64,000 nt of DNA, from NCBI RefSeq assembly GCF_000685355.1, contig NZ_JHET01000010.1, positions 186,001 to 250,000 of the forward strand. The letters run 5' to 3'. The stretch's first letter is position 1, and each line of letters opens with the position of its first letter. Below, piece by piece: positions 17,292 through 26,553 of this stretch. A model generated the notes under the pieces. The model was not told the DNA's origin, searched no databases, and saw only the letters and a list, made by a program, of their open reading frames with translations. This DNA is from Microbacterium sp. CH12i. Lineage in GTDB: Bacteria; Actinomycetota; Actinomycetes; Actinomycetales; Microbacteriaceae. The position numbers were made by a program, and so were the translations under genes.

Positions 17292-17551
17292 CTCGCTACT
17301 TCCTCAGTCTGCCGCGGGACGATATCGCGTGCAGGGTCAACACTTCCACTGCATCCGACGGCTGTCCACGGGTGTTTGTGCCGACTCGCCTCACACCACC
17401 TGCCCAGTCGGCACGGAGCTTCCGCACAGGCGTAATGATGCAGGATCGTTATCTTGTGCGTCCACCCGAGGACGTGCATTGCGTCCACCCGAAGGGCGCG
17501 CCTGTTGCTTTTGCTTCAGCACTGATCACCCGAAGGATCAATACGTTCACT

Positions 17552-18379
17552 ATGCATAAAACCCTGTCGCTTTCCCCTGCCCACCGCCGTACCGCCGCCA
17601 TCACGCTCGCCGTCGGCGCCGCCCTCGGCATCGTCGCCACTGCGGGAATCGCCGCAGCCGCCCCCGCTTTCGCAAGCGTCCCCGCGCGCGCGGCGAGCGT
17701 AGGTGCGGCGACATTCACCGCCAATCCCGCCCACACGGAGGTAGCGATCGCGGCGGCTCGCACTGCGCTGACGGATGCTGCATCCACGGTCATTGCTGCC
17801 GAGAGCAGCGGGATCGACTTGGGCGCCCAGGGCACCGCGATCGATGCCACACCACTCGTAAGCACGATGGCGCATCTCGAAGACGCAGAGAACCCTTCCG
17901 TGCTTTTGCTGCCCGCGCTGATGACGAGCATCGACGCGCAGACCGAGCAGGTCGCCGCTCAGACTGCCGAGCTGCGCGGACGCTTGGATGCCGCAACAGC
18001 GCAGCAAGCCGCAGAACAGGCCGCTCAGCAGGCGGCGGTCGAGGCAGCGGCCTCCCTCGCCAATGCGAACACGCCGGATGGCGCCAAGGCCGCCGCCCGA
18101 CAGATCGCCGCTGACCAGTACGGCTGGGGCGACGGCGAGTTCTCGTGCTTGAGCTCGCTCTGGGAGAAGGAGTCAGGCTGGAACTACCTGGCCTACAACG
18201 ATGACGGCGGAGCCACCGGCATCCCGCAGTCGCTCCCCGGAGACAAGATGGCCAGCGCTGGTGCCGATTGGCAGACCAACGCCGTCACCCAGGTTCGCTG
18301 GGGCTTGCAGTACATTCAGGGCAGCTACGGCTCCCCCTGCGCAGCCTGGGGTCACTCGCAGTCGATGAACTGGTACTGA
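17552..18379 (+). CDS. Secreted aggregation-promoting-factor-like protein with C-terminal lysozyme-like domain
   Basis: 275 residues. N-terminal signal peptide (MHKTLSLSPAHRRTAAITLA... to about AAPAFA), an Ala/Gln-rich helical middle (DAATAQQAAEQAAQQAAVEAAASL), and a C-terminal domain YGWGDGEFSCLSSLWEKESGW... GWGL-like QYIQGSYGSPCAAWGHSQSMNWY, where the Glu of EKESGW is the expected catalytic residue. It is probably exported to the cell wall as a muralytic or aggregation factor. The 260 bases upstream contain a 9-bp hairpin (GTGCCGACT 17378-17386 with AGTCGGCAC 17406-17414) and a direct repeat GCGTCCACCCGA, so a structured leader is possible. Confidence 0.85.
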   Translation: MHKTLSLSPAHRRTAAITLAVGAALGIVATAGIAAAAPAFASVPARAASVGAATFTANPAHTEVAIAAARTALTDAASTVIAAESSGIDLGAQGTAIDATPLVSTMAHLEDAENPSVLLLPALMTSIDAQTEQVAAQTAELRGRLDAATAQQAAEQAAQQAAVEAAASLANANTPDGAKAAARQIAADQYGWGDGEFSCLSSLWEKESGWNYLAYNDDGGATGIPQSLPGDKMASAGADWQTNAVTQVRWGLQYIQGSYGSPCAAWGHSQSMNWY

Positions 18380-18454
18380 CGCCGGCACTCGGTACGCTCG
18401 AGTGTGTCGCTGCCACAGCGACGCATCCGCACAAAGAGAGGCGCAGGCCGCACG

Positions 18455-19317
18455 ATGTCCCCCGAGTCTCGACCGCATCGAACGAAGGCCGTGTCAACCA
18501 GGAACGCTACGTTCCAGTACTGGGAGACGCTTCTCGGCAACCGGACCAAGCGCAACCGCGCCGGCGAGATGATCGTGCAGGGCGTACGGCCAATCAATCT
18601 CGCACTCGAATCCGAGCTGCAGTTGCGAGCAGTCCTGATCACGCACGCCGATGGTCGGTCGCGGTGGGCGTCCGAGACCAGCGCTACAGCCGAGCGCGGC
18701 GGTGCAGAGCCTTATCTGGTCGCCCCAGAACTGATGGTCGAGCTAGGCGAGAAGGGCGATGAGCCTCCGGAGCTCCTCCTGATCGTGGCGATCCCCGCGG
18801 ACGACCTGTCCCGCCTTCCCACACCGGCCAATGCCTCTATGTCGCTCTCGACCGCCCGGCCTCCCCCGGCAATATCGGCTCGATCGTGCGCTCTGTCGAT
18901 GCTCTCGGCGGTCACGGCGTCATCGTCACCGGACACGCTGCCGACCCCTATGACCCGCAAGCGTTGCGCGCTTCGACCGGATCGACGATCATGACGCCGA
19001 CTGTTCGGCTGCCCAGCATCCGCCCTGCACTTGATTGGGTTGAGGAGATGCGCGCGAACGGCGTGAACGTGCAAATTGTCGGGACAGACGAGGATGGCAC
19101 GCAGGACGTGTGGGATGTCGATCTCACCGGCCCGACGCTGATCGTCACCGGAAACGAGCATTCTGGCATGTCGGCCGCGTGGAAAGAGGCGTGCAACGTC
19201 TTGACGCGCATCCCGATGACCGGCCACGCGTCATCGCTGAACGCGGCGAATGCCACCGCCGCGATCCTCTACGAGGCAACGCGGCAGCGGCACACGGCGG
19301 GAAGCAGGCGAGCATGA
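18455..19317 (+). CDS. TrmH/SpoU family RNA 2'-O-methyltransferase, frameshifted
   Basis: A SPOUT-class enzyme expected to methylate rRNA or tRNA ribose using SAM. All three family motifs are present: PGNIGSIVRS (motif 1), TLIVTGNEHSGM (motif 2) and MTGHASSLNAANATAAILYE (motif 3, knot). The first half and second half lie in different frames, because the C-run at 18818-18820 is one short; with an added C the text reads ...SRLPHTGQCLYVALDRP. About 288 residues when repaired. Start ATG 18455 is a choice; a GTG further in is possible. Its stop overlaps the next gene as ATGA. Confidence 0.85.
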
Positions 19318-20141
19318 CCACCAAAGTCATCCTCATTACCGGAGCAAGCGACGGGATTGGTGCCGCCGCTGCCCGCGCGCTGCAGGCCGATGGCCACACC
19401 GTCGTGCTCATCGGCCGCTCACCCACTAAGACCGAGGCGGTCGCAAGCGAGCTGCACGCCGACTCGTTCCTCGCTGACTTCGCAGACCTCGATCAGGTGC
19501 GTCGACTGGCTGCGGAGCTGAAAGAGCAGTACCCGCGCATCGATGTTCTCGCCAACAACGCGGGCGGCATCTTCGACCAGCAACGCACCGTCGACGGCTT
19601 CGAGCGGACGCTGCAGATCAACCATCTCGCACCGTTTCTTCTCACGAATCTGCTGATGGAGACGTTGCTCGCCAGCCAAGCATCCGTTGTGAATACTTCG
19701 AGCGCCGCCGCCAAGCTCTTCGGAAACATCAATATCGACGATCTCAGCAACGACAACAACTACTCACCGAACAAGGCATACGGCGATGCGAAGCTCGGCA
19801 ACATCCTCTTCACGAAAGAACTGCATCGCCGGTATCACTCGCAGGGGTTGTCCGCAGCCGCGTTCCATCCGGGAATCGTCTCGACAAATTTCGCGCACGA
19901 TACGAGCAGCCCCATGCGCATCATCTATCAGTCGCCCCTGCGCCGTCTTATGCGCATGACGTCTCCCGAAAAAGGCGCCGACACTCTGGTCTGGCTCACC
20001 GAAGGCATCCCAGGTGATGACTGGGAGTCTGGCGAGTACTACGTGAAGCGCAAGCCAGCGAAGACGAACGCCCAGGCATCGGATGCTGCACTCGCAGAAC
20101 GCCATTGGAACATCAGCGCGAAGATGGTCGGGCTGGACTGA
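19314..20141 (+). CDS. Short-chain dehydrogenase (retinol dehydrogenase-like SDR)
   Basis: 275 residues. Cofactor motif TGASDGIG near the N-terminus, NNAGG, active-site Ser in VVNTSSAAAK and catalytic Y-x-x-x-K as AYGDAKLGNILF. Start ATG 19314 overlaps the TrmH stop (ATGA), indicating coupling. Substrate unknown. The frame stays open well upstream of 19314, but that portion overlaps TrmH and was rejected. Confidence 0.88.
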   Translation: MTTKVILITGASDGIGAAAARALQADGHTVVLIGRSPTKTEAVASELHADSFLADFADLDQVRRLAAELKEQYPRIDVLANNAGGIFDQQRTVDGFERTLQINHLAPFLLTNLLMETLLASQASVVNTSSAAAKLFGNINIDDLSNDNNYSPNKAYGDAKLGNILFTKELHRRYHSQGLSAAAFHPGIVSTNFAHDTSSPMRIIYQSPLRRLMRMTSPEKGADTLVWLTEGIPGDDWESGEYYVKRKPAKTNAQASDAALAERHWNISAKMVGLD

Positions 20142-20412
20142 GGCTTAGCTGCCGCCGGGCAAGCGGCCGGAGCCGCCGGAGCCGCGGGGAAGCGGCCGGA
20201 AAACCCGGATCATCCGCGCGCGCCCCGGCGTGTCAACATCCGACACTCCGCCTATCGAGCAATTGGTCCGGGTTTTCTCCCGACGTGAACGATGCGAACT
20301 CGTCTGATCGTGCACGCGTTCATCCAACCGATCCCTGGTCTCACGATCGGCAAAATGAACCGGAAAGCCTGCACGCCCGCGCACAGGCGCCCGCACCTGA
20401 TTCCCAGCCAAT
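20142..20412. other. Intergenic stretch, GC-rich repeats, no gene seen
   Basis: About 270 bases with short GC-rich direct repeats (GCGGCCGGAGCCGCCGGAGCC...) and a small CGGG...CCCG hairpin near 20270. No reading frame with coding character, SD or family similarity was found. Confidence 0.6.
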
Positions 20413-20454
20413 CAATAGTGCAGTAGGTATAAATTTGCAGCCCTGCACTTATTG
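20413..20454. promoter_or_regulatory. Dyad around a -10 element upstream of the ABC exporter (candidate TetR operator)
   Basis: CAATAGTGCAG (20413-20423) and CTGCACTTATTG (20443-20454) are complementary apart from one extra base. They bracket GGTATAAATTTG, which contains a -10-like TATAAA at 20428. The right arm ends immediately before the SD AAGGGA of the ABC gene. A TetR gene ends the same operon, so this is a good candidate for its autoregulatory operator. Confidence 0.5.
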
Positions 20455-20465
20455 AAGGGAATCTC

Positions 20466-21146
20466 GTGACTGGTTCGATCCTCGATGCCGTCGACATCCA
20501 CAAGTCGTACGGCAGCGGCACAAGCCGTTTCGATGCGCTGAAAGGCGTCTCGCTGGCGGTAAAAGAAGGTGAATCCGTCGCGATCGTCGGCAAGAGCGGC
20601 TCGGGCAAGTCGACGCTGATGCACATCCTCGCTTTGCTCGACGAGCCTGATCAGGGCGCGATCACGATCGAAGGAGCGGATGCTTCGGGCATGCGCGCAC
20701 GCGACATGAACCGGCTGCGCAACCAGGATTTCGGGTTCGTGTTCCAGCAGTTCTTCCTCATCCCGAACGCCTCAGTGCTCGAGAACGTGATCCTGCCGCT
20801 CAAGATCGCTGGTGTCAGTGCGCGTGAGCGCAACGAGCGCGGCATGGCAGCGCTGCGCGCGCTAGAACTGGACGACAAGGCCAAGAACAAGGCAACGAAC
20901 TTGTCTGGCGGGCAGAAGCAGCGCGCTGTCATCGCCCGCGCACTGGTGAACAACCCGAAGGTGATCTTCGCCGATGAACCGACAGGCAACCTCGACACCG
21001 CCACAGGGCAGGTGGTCGAAGACATCCTGTTCGATCTCAATCGCGAGAAGGGCATCACGCTGATCATCGTGACTCATGACACCGATTTGGCCGCACGCTG
21101 CGACCGACAAATCTTCCTCCGCGATGGACTGGAGGTCTCCGCATGA
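20466..21146 (+). CDS. ABC transporter ATP-binding protein (MacB/LolD type)
   Basis: 226 residues from GTG 20466, with SD AAGGGA. Walker A GKSGSGKST, Q-loop FVFQQFFLIPN, signature NLSGGQKQRAVIARAL, Walker B VIFADEPTGNLD and H-loop VTHDTDLA identify a MacB/LolD-group mechanotransmission ATPase. It pairs with the FtsX-like permease that follows, overlapping by four bases (ATGA). Probable export of a drug, peptide or lipoprotein. Confidence 0.92.
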   Translation: MTGSILDAVDIHKSYGSGTSRFDALKGVSLAVKEGESVAIVGKSGSGKSTLMHILALLDEPDQGAITIEGADASGMRARDMNRLRNQDFGFVFQQFFLIPNASVLENVILPLKIAGVSARERNERGMAALRALELDDKAKNKATNLSGGQKQRAVIARALVNNPKVIFADEPTGNLDTATGQVVEDILFDLNREKGITLIIVTHDTDLAARCDRQIFLRDGLEVSA

Positions 21147-22444
21147 AGACCGCAGATGTGCTCAAGAGCGCCATCCAGAACACGTTCCGCAGCAAGCTGC
21201 GCACCAGCCTCACGGTCATCGCGATCTTCATCGGCGCGTTCACGCTGACGATCACGAGCGCCATCGGCGCGGGCATCTCGAACTACATTGACAATCAGCT
21301 CGGAGCGATCGGCGCCGAAGGGGTGTTGACCGTCACCCTCGCACCCGACGATGCGGCTCTCGCTGGCAACGATGGGCCGACCCCGTACGATCCGGAGAAG
21401 GCCACGGCCGGCAGCGGAGTTCCCGGCGGGGGCTCTCCTTTCGGTGGCGGAGCGCTGAGCACGTCCGATATTGACGCGATCGAGGCCATCGATGGCATCA
21501 CCGGCGTCGAGCCCACCGTTTTCGTCACTGCCGACTTCATCACTACCGACGGCGCCGACAAGTTTGAAGTGACCCTGAACCCGGTGTCTGCGGCGACCGT
21601 TCCAGACCTCGCCGCGGGCGAAAAGCTCTCCGACGGGAATCGGAGCGAGATCCTCCTCCCCGACAGCTTCCTCGACGCGCTCGGATTCGCCGACGCGAAG
21701 GATGCCATCGGCGCGACCGCCACGCTCGGAGCAACGGATGCCGTCGGCGAGCAGCACGAGGTCACAGCAAAGATCGTCGGCGTACAGAATGCGTCATTGA
21801 TTGCGCTCGGCGCGGGAATCAACGAGCACCTGACAGATGAGCTGGTCAAGGCGCAAGAGACGGGACGCATCACCGCGGCCCCGGTCGGCTACGTCTCAGC
21901 GGTTGCGCACTTCGACCCCAACGCGTCCGATGAGCAGGTCTCGGCGATCAAGGCTGACCTCGCGGATCAGGGTTTCCAGGCTCAAACCACCGAAGATCAG
22001 ATCGGCGCATTCCAGACCGTGATCAGCGGCATCATCGGCGTGCTCAACGCCTTCGCCGTCATCGCGCTCATCGCGGCCGGCTTCGGCATTGTAAACACCC
22101 TGCTAATGAGCGTGCAAGAGCGCACCCGCGAGATCGGGTTGATGAAAGCGATGGGTATGAGCAGCAGCAAGGTCTTCGGGCTGTTCAGCTGGGAGGCGGT
22201 GTTCATCGGGTTCCTCGGTAGCGCCATCGGCGCCGGGGTCGCCATCCTTGCCGGGTCTGCGATCAGTTCTGCGCTGGCGAATTCGCTGCTCTCTGGCCTG
22301 CCGGGTCTGCACATCATGCTCTTTGAGCCGGCCTCGATCATCACCGTCATCCTCGTCGTGATGCTGATCGCGTTCCTCGCTGGCACACTGCCTGCGCGGC
22401 GCGCTGCAAAGCAGAACCCGATCGACGCTCTCCGCTATGAGTGA
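21143..22444 (+). CDS. MacB/FtsX-like ABC permease
   Basis: 433 residues. One N-terminal helix (RTSLTVIAIFIGAFTLTITSAI), a large extracytoplasmic domain (about residues 45-285, with a Gly/Ser-rich insert), then three C-terminal helices (VISGIIGVLNAFAVIALIAAGFGIVNTLLM; FLGSAIGAGVAILAG; IITVILVVMLIAFLAGTLPARRAAKQNPIDALRYE). The PARRAAKQNPIDALRYE ending is typical of MacB/FtsX permeases. Confidence 0.9.
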   Translation: MKTADVLKSAIQNTFRSKLRTSLTVIAIFIGAFTLTITSAIGAGISNYIDNQLGAIGAEGVLTVTLAPDDAALAGNDGPTPYDPEKATAGSGVPGGGSPFGGGALSTSDIDAIEAIDGITGVEPTVFVTADFITTDGADKFEVTLNPVSAATVPDLAAGEKLSDGNRSEILLPDSFLDALGFADAKDAIGATATLGATDAVGEQHEVTAKIVGVQNASLIALGAGINEHLTDELVKAQETGRITAAPVGYVSAVAHFDPNASDEQVSAIKADLADQGFQAQTTEDQIGAFQTVISGIIGVLNAFAVIALIAAGFGIVNTLLMSVQERTREIGLMKAMGMSSSKVFGLFSWEAVFIGFLGSAIGAGVAILAGSAISSALANSLLSGLPGLHIMLFEPASIITVILVVMLIAFLAGTLPARRAAKQNPIDALRYE

Positions 22445-22459
22445 CGGAGAATCGATCGT

Positions 22460-23100
22460 ATGAGTGAAGCGGATGCCGTAGGGCTGCGTGAGCGCAAAAA
22501 ACGTGCCACGAAGCAGGCGATCGAGCGGGGTGCGATCGAACTCGCGCTCGAGCATGGCTACGAGAACGTCACGGTGGAGATGATCTGCGAGAGCGCGATG
22601 ATCTCGCAGCGCACGTTTTTTTTTTTTTTTTTTTTTTCAACTACGCGGGTTCGAAGGAACGCGCAGTCCTCGGCATCGACACTCCCCTGCCCGGCGAAGC
22701 GCTCCGCAAGGAGTACATCGCCGGGCAGGGCGGGTCGCCCCTGCAGGATCTCATCGCGACGATGGTTGCCGCATTCTCGCCCCTCGGCGGTGTTGACGCC
22801 GCACTGTTCGGCAAACGTCACCAGATTGTTCAAGCGAATCCTGGCCTTGCGCTCAAGGAATTCGCCCGCATGGAAGAAGCGCAGACTTCAATCGTCGAGC
22901 TGGTTGATGCGAGGCTGCGCTCCGACGACTCCGCCCGTGACCGCAGGGGCGTCGAAGAGGAAGCGCGGATGATCGTGTCGATGACCTTCGGCATCACGCA
23001 CTACCTTGCCCGCGACTTGATCGCCAGCGGTTCATTCGACAACGCAGACGAACTGCTGCAGCGCGCGATCGCTCTCGCGCGAAAGGTTGTCACGGACTGA
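22460..23100 (+). CDS. TetR family regulator interrupted by a 22-nt poly-T tract
   Basis: N-terminal TetR DNA-binding region LRERKKRATKQAIERGAIELALEHGYENVTVEMICESAMISQRT, which should continue with a short FFNY-type motif; instead there is a run of 22 T (22616-22637) that adds about 17 nt and shifts frame. After the tract the expected text resumes in another frame (NYAGSKERAVLGIDTPLPGE... to ARKVVTD, stop 23100). The break lies at the end of the recognition helix, so as written the repressor is non-functional. The gene follows the ABC exporter by 15 bp and likely controls it. Confidence 0.8.
22616..22637 (+). repeat. 22-nt poly-T homopolymer inside a TetR gene
   Basis: Twenty-two consecutive T in a high-GC genome, where a coding TTCTTC or TTTTTC would be expected. 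It is either an assembly artefact or a hypermutable, potentially phase-variable tract. Confidence 0.95.
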
Positions 23101-23779
23101 GTTCACTGACCGCAATCAGTTGGAACCCCACGCCGCGCGCGTTGACGATGCGAGCCGGTGCGTCCACCGATTCCAGCTTGCGCCGAACGTAGCTGACGTA
23201 CTGGTCGACGATATTCGCGTCAATGTATGCACCCGATCCCCAAATCGTTTCGAGGATCATCTCGCGGGGAAGAATCTGCCCGATGTGTTCGGCGAGAAGG
23301 CGGAGCAGGTCGAACTCAGTGCGGCTGAGTCGCAGTTCTTTGCCGCCCGCCGAGATCTCATGACGGGTGAGATCGATCAGCAGTCCGCCGACGTCGAGTC
23401 GGGGCATACCTAGCGAATCTCGGCGGCGAAGCGCACGCAATCGAGCTGCGAGTTCAATGAACTCGAACGGCTTCGTCAAGTAGTCGTCGGCGCCAGCATC
23501 CAAGCCCCTGACTCGGTCATCGACCGCGTCGCGGGCGGTGAGCAGGATGATCGCAAGCGCGACGTGCTGCTGGCGAAGCCACCGGCACAGTTCGAAGCCT
23601 GACATCCCGGGAAGCATCACATCGAGCACGGCGAAGTCGTATTCGCTCTCGTTGGCGAGCGCCATGGCCGAGAGCCCGTCCGTCGCGGTGTCGACGTCGT
23701 AGCCCTCGCCGCGCAGTCCGCGAGAGATCAGGTCTGCCATCTCGAACTCATCGTCGACGACGAGCACTCGTATCGCCAT
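23090..23779 (-). CDS. OmpR/PhoB family response regulator
   Basis: About 229 residues. Receiver domain with acidic pocket VVDDE, phospho-acceptor Asp in FAVLDVMLPG, Thr in LLTARD and Lys in YLTKPF; C-terminal winged helix RLSRTEFDLLRLLAEH... NIVDQYVSYVRRKLE...RGVGFQL. Start taken at ATG 23779 (MAIRVLVVDDE). It is divergent from the GT39 gene. No kinase is adjacent; the nearest kinase gene is at 28135-29502, on the other side of the glycosylation genes, and may be its partner. Its 3' end overlaps the TetR gene by 11 bp. Confidence 0.92.
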   Translation of the reverse strand: MAIRVLVVDDEFEMADLISRGLRGEGYDVDTATDGLSAMALANESEYDFAVLDVMLPGMSGFELCRWLRQQHVALAIILLTARDAVDDRVRGLDAGADDYLTKPFEFIELAARLRALRRRDSLGMPRLDVGGLLIDLTRHEISAGGKELRLSRTEFDLLRLLAEHIGQILPREMILETIWGSGAYIDANIVDQYVSYVRRKLESVDAPARIVNARGVGFQLIAVSELSP

Positions 23780-23953
23780 GCTCAACCCCTTTTCCCAGAG
23801 CTTAGAACAAAGCCACCCCGCCGATCGCTGCGGTCAGCAACTTGTTCCGACTCTGAGAGGTTTCTCATCCTCGCTCACCTTCTTGCAGGGTGTCTTCCGA
23901 GCTTCGCGCGGGACTCTGACTCACAACAACCGCGATATGCCGGGGGGGAGAGC

Positions 23954-25474
23954 ATGATGCTGGAAGTGACCTCGGCTCCGGTCAGGACGGCACCCGTCCG
24001 CCGAATGCGACTTGCGTACCCGGCGACGATCCTGGGCACTATCGGCGCACTCATCGGTATCGCAGGCTCGTGGATCCCCTCGTACTGGGGTGATGAAGCA
24101 GCCAGCGTGATGTCCGCGAACCGCACGTGGGGGAGTCTCGCAACCCTGCTCACGAACGTCGATGGCGTGCATGGTCTCTATTACGCGTTCCTTCACCTTT
24201 GGGTTGGCGTGTTTGGGTCATCCGAGTTCTCTACGAGACTGCCGAGCGCGATCGGTGCCGGGTTCATGATCGCGGGAACGGTCGTCCTGGTGCGCGACGT
24301 TGTGGGGACGAAGACGGCGGTAGTCGCTGGCATCATCAGCATCCTCTTACCGCGGACGATGTACATGGCCGTCGAAGCGCGATCCTATGCCATCGGTGCC
24401 GCCGCGGCGGTGTGGGTGAGCGTCCTAGTGCTTCGGCTGCTGCGCAATGGTGGCACGCGACGCGGATGGATTGCCTATGCCATCGCCGCTGCGGCGTCGA
24501 TGTATCTGTTCCTCTATCTGGGGCTGCTCTTGATCGTCCACGGCGTGGTGGCCGCAACGCTTTACCGCCGCGAGCTCAGGCGATGGGGGCTCTCAGCGGT
24601 CATCACCGTGGTGCTGGCTTTGCCGATCATCATCGTCGGCTTCCTGCAGAGATCACAGATCAGTTTTCTCGCACGGCGCTCCTACGCGACGGCTTCGAAT
24701 GTGCTGATCAAACAGTGGTTTGACGCACCATTAATTGCGATTATCAGTTGGGTTCTGATCGTGGCGGCCATCGGTTGGCTGATCTGGCGGCTTACGCGTC
24801 GGGATGCTTGGGCATGGCGTGACCGGGCGCATCTGACGATCGCGGGTGTGGTCTGGTTGGCACTGCCAACCGCAATTCTTCTGATTGTCAACACGACGGT
24901 CTCCCCCGTCTACAACGTGAGGTATCTGACCTTCTGCACGCCGGCGGCAGCTATTCTCATCTCGCTCGGAGTCGTGACTCTGACAGAACGTCTGACCTCG
25001 AAGACGCAATTGACGACCACGGTGCTGCTCCTCGCCCTCCTGGCTGCTGCCTGCGCACCTGCCTATGTCAGCCAACGCGGACCATTCGCCAAGGATGGCG
25101 GCAGCGATTGGCGCGCCGTCGCAACCTACGTCCACGATCATGCAGGCGCCGGTCAGGCGATCGTCTTCGATCAGTCCACCAAACCGTCACGCAACCCACG
25201 CCTCGCGATGAACCTGCGTCCCGCCGAGTTTGCCGGCCTACTCGACGTCGCACTCAAGACGCCGTATGCCGACCGTGCATGGTTGTGGGACTCGGTGATT
25301 CCGAATCGGGATGCTGTCGATCTGCTCTTCGGAGTGAGCGATGTCTGGGCGGTCGAACTGACGACGAACGCAGCAAAAGCGGATGACGTCGTGCTGCTCG
25401 AGCAACACGGGTATCGCATCGAATCGACAGAGCGCGTTCATCGCACGACTGTCTATCACCTGATCAAGGAGTGA
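23954..25474 (+). CDS. GT-C fold glycosyltransferase (GT39-like protein mannosyltransferase family)
   Basis: 506 residues with about ten membrane helices. The first loop carries the acidic pair SYWGDEAASVM, equivalent to the catalytic D/E of GT39/ArnT-type enzymes that use polyprenyl-phosphate sugars. Followed after three bases by a polyprenol-phosphate-mannose-synthase-like gene, then GtrA and PAP2: together a lipid-linked sugar transfer module acting on the outer face of the membrane. SD GGGGGAGAGC precedes ATG 23954. Confidence 0.82.
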   Translation: MMLEVTSAPVRTAPVRRMRLAYPATILGTIGALIGIAGSWIPSYWGDEAASVMSANRTWGSLATLLTNVDGVHGLYYAFLHLWVGVFGSSEFSTRLPSAIGAGFMIAGTVVLVRDVVGTKTAVVAGIISILLPRTMYMAVEARSYAIGAAAAVWVSVLVLRLLRNGGTRRGWIAYAIAAAASMYLFLYLGLLLIVHGVVAATLYRRELRRWGLSAVITVVLALPIIIVGFLQRSQISFLARRSYATASNVLIKQWFDAPLIAIISWVLIVAAIGWLIWRLTRRDAWAWRDRAHLTIAGVVWLALPTAILLIVNTTVSPVYNVRYLTFCTPAAAILISLGVVTLTERLTSKTQLTTTVLLLALLAAACAPAYVSQRGPFAKDGGSDWRAVATYVHDHAGAGQAIVFDQSTKPSRNPRLAMNLRPAEFAGLLDVALKTPYADRAWLWDSVIPNRDAVDLLFGVSDVWAVELTTNAAKADDVVLLEQHGYRIESTERVHRTTVYHLIKE

Positions 25475-25477
25475 ACC

Positions 25478-26086
25478 ATGAGCGCACGAACCGTAGTGAT
25501 CTTGCCTACGTACAACGAGAGCGAGAACCTGGAGTCAATGGTTTCGCGCATCCGTCGCACCACGCCCGATGTATGCATCCTCGTCGTCGATGACAATTCA
25601 CCTGACGGCACCGGTGAGCTTGCGCAGGCTCTCGCTCTGGGTGATCCTCTGCTGCAGGTAATGCATCGTCGAGAGAAAGACGGGCTCGGCGCTGCGTACC
25701 TTGCGGGGTTTGACTGGGCGATGCGACAAGGATTCGACGTCGTCGTCGAATGCGATGCCGACGGCTCACACCATCCGGAAGAGCTGCCCAGGCTTCTCGA
25801 GGCGATCCACTCCGCCGACGTGGCGATTGGCTCGCGGTGGGTTGAAGGCGGAGCAGTCGTGAATTGGCCATGGCATCGGCGACTGCTCTCGCGGGCGGGA
25901 AGCGGATACGCGCGCCTCATGCTCAGGGTCCCGCAGAGAGACATGACGAGCGGATACCGCGCCTACCGCGCCACGGCGCTCGAACAGTTGAAGGGTAACT
26001 GTTTGGGGGCTGACCCCGATGCCACGCCATCCCGCTGCCGTCGTGGCGGTGACAAGCCATGCCTGAGCTACGGACCCATCGGATGA
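25478..26086 (+). pseudogene. Polyprenol monophosphomannose synthase (Ppm1/DPM1-like GT2), C-terminus replaced
   Basis: Residues 1-170 are a clean GT2 domain: VVILPTYNESENLESM, VVDDNSPDGTGELA, DGLGAAYLAGFDWAM, VVECDADGSHHPEELP, GSRWVEGGAVVNWP and DMTSGYRAYRATALEQLKG. Family members then continue for about 70 residues (to a Q-x-D/E-x-x-x-R region and a conserved F-x-x-R-x-x-G-x-S-K-M). Here this is replaced by about 25 unrelated residues (from GNCLGADPDATP) and a stop. The junction at about 25996-26080 looks like a deletion or insertion scar. Loss of the tail probably inactivates it. Confidence 0.75.
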
Positions 26087-26553
26087 CCTCGGATCTTGCA
26101 CGATTCGCGGTCGTGGGCGGGGTCGGTTTCATCATCGATGCCGGAGTCTTCAACCTGCTCAGGGTGACGGTGCTGACCGACGGAAGAATGGTGGGCGCCG
26201 CCCTGGTCGCGAAGGCGATCTCAGTGTCCATCGCGATTCTTGCGAACTGGGCCGGCAACCGGTGGTGGACATTCAGAGACCGTCGACACGATCGCGCGTT
26301 CGCCGAAGCCGTGTCATTCTTCGGCGTCAGCCTGGCTGGCAGCGCGATTGCCCTCGTCTGCCTCGGGATCAGTCACTACGCGCTGGGATTCACTTCGCCG
26401 CTCGCAGACAACATCTCCGCAAATGTGATCGGCCTGCTCCTGGGATCGATGTTCAGGTTTATCGCAAGCCGCAGTTGGGTGTTTCGGGCGGCGCCGATCG
26501 CTGTGCGTGAGCGTCCCCGCGTGCCTGTGCGTGCTGTCGGGAGCCTCAAGTGA
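26083..26553 (+). CDS. GtrA family membrane protein
   Basis: 156 residues with four hydrophobic helices: RFAVVGGVGFIIDAGVFNLL, AKAISVSIAILANWAGNRWW, SFFGVSLAGSAIALVCLGIS and NVIGLLLGSMFRFIASRSWVF. GtrA proteins are thought to flip or help handle polyprenyl-phosphate-linked sugars. The start ATG 26083 (MTSDLARF) overlaps the stop of the truncated synthase gene. The PAP2 start overlaps its stop (GTGA). Confidence 0.88.
   Translation: MTSDLARFAVVGGVGFIIDAGVFNLLRVTVLTDGRMVGAALVAKAISVSIAILANWAGNRWWTFRDRRHDRAFAEAVSFFGVSLAGSAIALVCLGISHYALGFTSPLADNISANVIGLLLGSMFRFIASRSWVFRAAPIAVRERPRVPVRAVGSLK

Noticed and set aside
17292..17551. c-di-AMP (ydaO-type) riboswitch upstream of the APF-like cell-wall gene
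   Set aside because: Such switches precede cell-wall hydrolase genes in Actinobacteria, but I could not find the conserved core; only a 9-bp hairpin and a direct repeat are visible.
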